From: Tomocerus qinae
Taxonomy: Eukaryota > Arthropoda > Collembola > Entomobryomorpha > Tomoceridae
Direction of reading: 5' to 3'
DNA length: 64,000 nucleotides
NCBI GenBank assembly: GCA_020055645.1
Contig: CM034546.1
Coordinates: 60,760,001 to 60,824,000, forward strand
Numbering within the stretch: the stretch's first letter is position 1; each line of letters starts with the position of its first letter. Positions 61,555-64,000 of this stretch are shown in pieces. The position numbers were made by a program, and so were the translations under genes. Below the pieces are notes generated by a model. The model saw only the letters and a program-made list of their open reading frames with translations, did no database searches and was not told the DNA's origin.

Positions 61555-63902
61555 ATGAACAAAGTACAACTTTTAATTTTTCTATTTGGTCTTGCAAATT
61601 TGGTTTCGTCAGATTTGCTATTAGACCCAACTTTTCTTATTCCAAATATGAATTCCAAACTTTCGGCTTTATTTCCAATGGGAAATCATGGCGCACAATC
61701 GTCAGACCCATCATGTCGAGCAAATTCCACGTCGTAAGTATATTTAATGTGTTAGTGTATAACTTATAACACTTACATTTACGCTTATCACTTTGAGGAT
61801 ATTTTTATAAAGATTTCACTTTATATATTAACTTATTATATTATAACTACAATTAACTGACTATTACTACCTTATTATTATTAATTTAATATTATAATTA
61901 TAAAGAATGAACTAAGCGTTAACAAACAATTAACTAAAGGCCAGAATAAAAATCTTAGGGTGATTTACAATGATGACACATGAATAATCCTGAGCGTGAT
62001 TTTTAACTCAACTCAAATTCAAAGTTCAGTTTTAGCCATTCAAAACCACTTTTAGCCACCAATATGGGCAAAAAGATTAAAATGGGTAGTAAGAAAAAGG
62101 GGCAAAAATACTTAAAATGCAAAATATTGCTCAAATGTTTGCAATTTTAAGTGTATTTTATTCCCAATTTGAACTTGTCCTAATTTGCCCCTTTTGTCTA
62201 TACTAGCCAGACTAGCCACTCTCAATTTAACGGCCCACTAGACATTTTTGTCCCTTCACAACCATTATTATCCACCAGCACCAGTTAGTTGAACCCTGCT
62301 TGAATTACTTTAAAGTACCTCGGCATATAAATCATAATAAATATAGAATTACTTTCATGTATAAATTACAGAAGCAGCGTTCCACCTTGTTCTTTAAAAC
62401 TTGAAAATCTTACAACAGGACAATTTGTTGCTGGATCGATGTCAAGGTCAAATTTTTTGCCAAAGTGGATTAATTTAACTTTAGCTAGAGAGGGTCAAAA
62501 ATTTGGTCGTGATTTTAGAGTAAGCATAGTATTTGGACATATTTTCGGACTCATTAGTGGTTTCGGTGTCCCTGAATTAACAAATGTCCTCATCTTCACC
62601 GAGAAATCAGATACTCAAGAAAAAACAGAATTGCGTTACATGGCAACAGCTGCACAAGTCTTAATATGGTATGACGATATGCTAGAAGATAAAAGTGACA
62701 ACGTAGTTCTAACTAGTTTACAAAATGTTCGAATTCGCCATATCACATCTGCACAAAAAGCTGCAGAGCGATTGAAGGACAATGGAACTTTAATTAAACC
62801 TGGAATATGCAACGTTTCTGTAGACAATGCCCTGTGGGAAGATTACGAAAATGACATAACAGCTTCCTCAATTCCAAAACGCTTTCGAGAATTCTCTTCT
62901 TCATTTTTAAATCAAGGCGAGCCAATCCCTATCAACCAATTTGCACAGGCATTAACAATATTCGCATTTTCGGGATTCATAACACTTTATCCTGAAAGAC
63001 TCGCAATTGATACTAATGATGAAGACTTGTTTGCATTTAACCATTTATGGGCAGTCATAGGCTACGCTCTTGGTATTGATGACAAGTACAATATTCAACT
63101 GCAGCCTGATTTTAAACATCTCAAGGAGTATTACCAACAAATAATGGAAAAATACTGGATCGCTGCCTTTTTTAATCTCTATAAATATAACTGCGCCAAA
63201 CTTCTCGCAGATACTTTTCTAAAGGTAAAAATTGACAATAATAATTATTATCATCCTACAATGTAATATAATTTACTGTAATAACCTAATCTATTAGCCT
63301 ATTAGTAATACCGTAAATCATTCATGACGTCATTGATTACACTGAAATATTCTGATATAGGAAATTAGTTTGAAGCCTTTTCCATTGAAGCAATCTAATC
63401 TTTCCAACAATAAACTCGCACAGAATTTTGAAAGAATTCTGCAAAAATCTATCCTGAATAATTTTTTGTAACTAAGTATGATAATAATTAGCAGGGGAAA
63501 ATTCAGAATTGATTCAATAATCTGTATTACAATTACAAATAGGTAAATATCGTACAGCTTATGTTATGACATTTTTTAAATTTAATTTTGCAGGCATTTT
63601 CAAAAATGATACCTATATTAACTCCCCGTGTACTGCTTATGAGGCTACTTACAGTCGTTTTGGATATTGAAGTACCAAACTTGAGAGCCCATATGTCATC
63701 AGATGATCAGGTAAAAGAAACTGCATTGGACGCTCAGTATTTACCAATGCTCAGAACTCCTACTACAAGATCCGTAGTAAATGACATGGCAAACCAATAT
63801 GTAGAAGTCATTGGGTCAAAATATTTTGGATCAAATTACTCTAATGAAGCATCCAAAGCAGAAGGTGCCTTTTACTCCATGAAAGACACGAACGAAATTT
63901 GA
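61555..63902 (+). CDS. ER-bound oxygenase mpaB/rubber oxygenase family protein (DUF2236)
   Basis: Three exons: 61555-61733, 62372-63224 and 63594-63902, GT-AG, phases 2 and 0, 446 aa. An N-terminal signal peptide (MNKVQLLIFLFGLANLVSS) begins at ATG 61555. The catalytic domain spans about 100-400, with the pattern shared by this family: ELRYMATAAQV at about 147, RIRH at about 180-183, FSGFITLYPERL, and HLWAVIGYALGIDDKYN at about 283. Related bacterial and fungal proteins (rubber oxygenase, mpaB) bind haem and cleave carbon-carbon double bonds in polyprenyl chains. Haem-ligand His candidates are H183 and H283, by position only. The animal substrate is unknown. Secretory or ER location is inferred from the signal peptide. 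Family assignment is by remembered motif. Confidence 0.82.
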
Positions 63903-63970
63903 TATCACGCATAATTTTCAGGTTTTTTCGTTATAAAATTTTCGTAGTGAGATATACCAAGAAGCAATTT

Positions 63971-63985
63971 AATAAAATTAATAAA
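63971..63985 (+). terminator. Polyadenylation signals of the oxygenase gene
   Basis: AATAAA at 63971-63976 and again at 63980-63985, about 70 bp after the stop codon. Confidence 0.65.
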
Positions 63986-64000
63986 CGACAGAATTGTCCA

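Overview
This window looks like a piece of an arthropod nuclear genome, most likely a springtail (Collembola). That is an inference. It rests on AT-rich sequence with small introns, clustered seven-transmembrane gustatory-type receptors, clustered divergent ionotropic receptors, an animal ER-bound oxygenase (mpaB/rubber oxygenase, DUF2236) gene, and many hAT- and MULE-derived small transposons. No rRNA, tRNA or CRISPR array was recognised.

Layout. (1) 1-10275 is a roughly 10 kb satellite of 21-bp units arranged as one giant inverted repeat: G-rich on + up to about 5160, then C-rich on + to 10275. The outer arms are homogenised and carry higher-order repeats, while the centre (4730-7480) is degenerate. 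(2) 10276-15590 is intergenic, with a perfect hairpin, a hAT-type MITE inside a 30-bp tandem repeat, a broken C2H2 zinc-finger gene and MULE transposase debris. (3) 15593-31326 holds four gustatory-type receptor (GR) genes, three on - and one on +, all with three exons and the same phase-1/phase-2 intron pattern. Two are intact (377 and 386 aa), one carries a frameshift, and one has an odd C-terminus. (4) 32456-48437 is a tandem cluster of intronless ionotropic receptor (IR)-like genes on -: one intact (812 aa), one intact but chimeric (772 aa), one N-terminal fragment, one full-length gene with a single internal TAA, and one with a frameshift. (5) 51513-56495 is a 12-exon GH38 alpha-mannosidase II-type gene on +. 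(6) 57130-60580 contains an IR pseudogene and a GR pseudogene on +; the GR copy is interrupted by a MULE and by a long-TIR foldback element. (7) 61555-63902 is a complete three-exon mpaB-type oxygenase gene on +.

How it fits together. The GR and IR genes are the chemosensory part of the window. They show tandem duplication, gene conversion, chimera formation, nonsense and frame-disrupting changes and transposon insertion, at stages from intact to dead. The mannosidase (Golgi N-glycan processing) and the oxygenase are unrelated single genes flanking this turnover zone. The least ordinary objects are the inverted satellite, the IR gene with one in-frame stop, the chimeric IR that seems to lack its own promoter, and the two foldback elements between IR genes.
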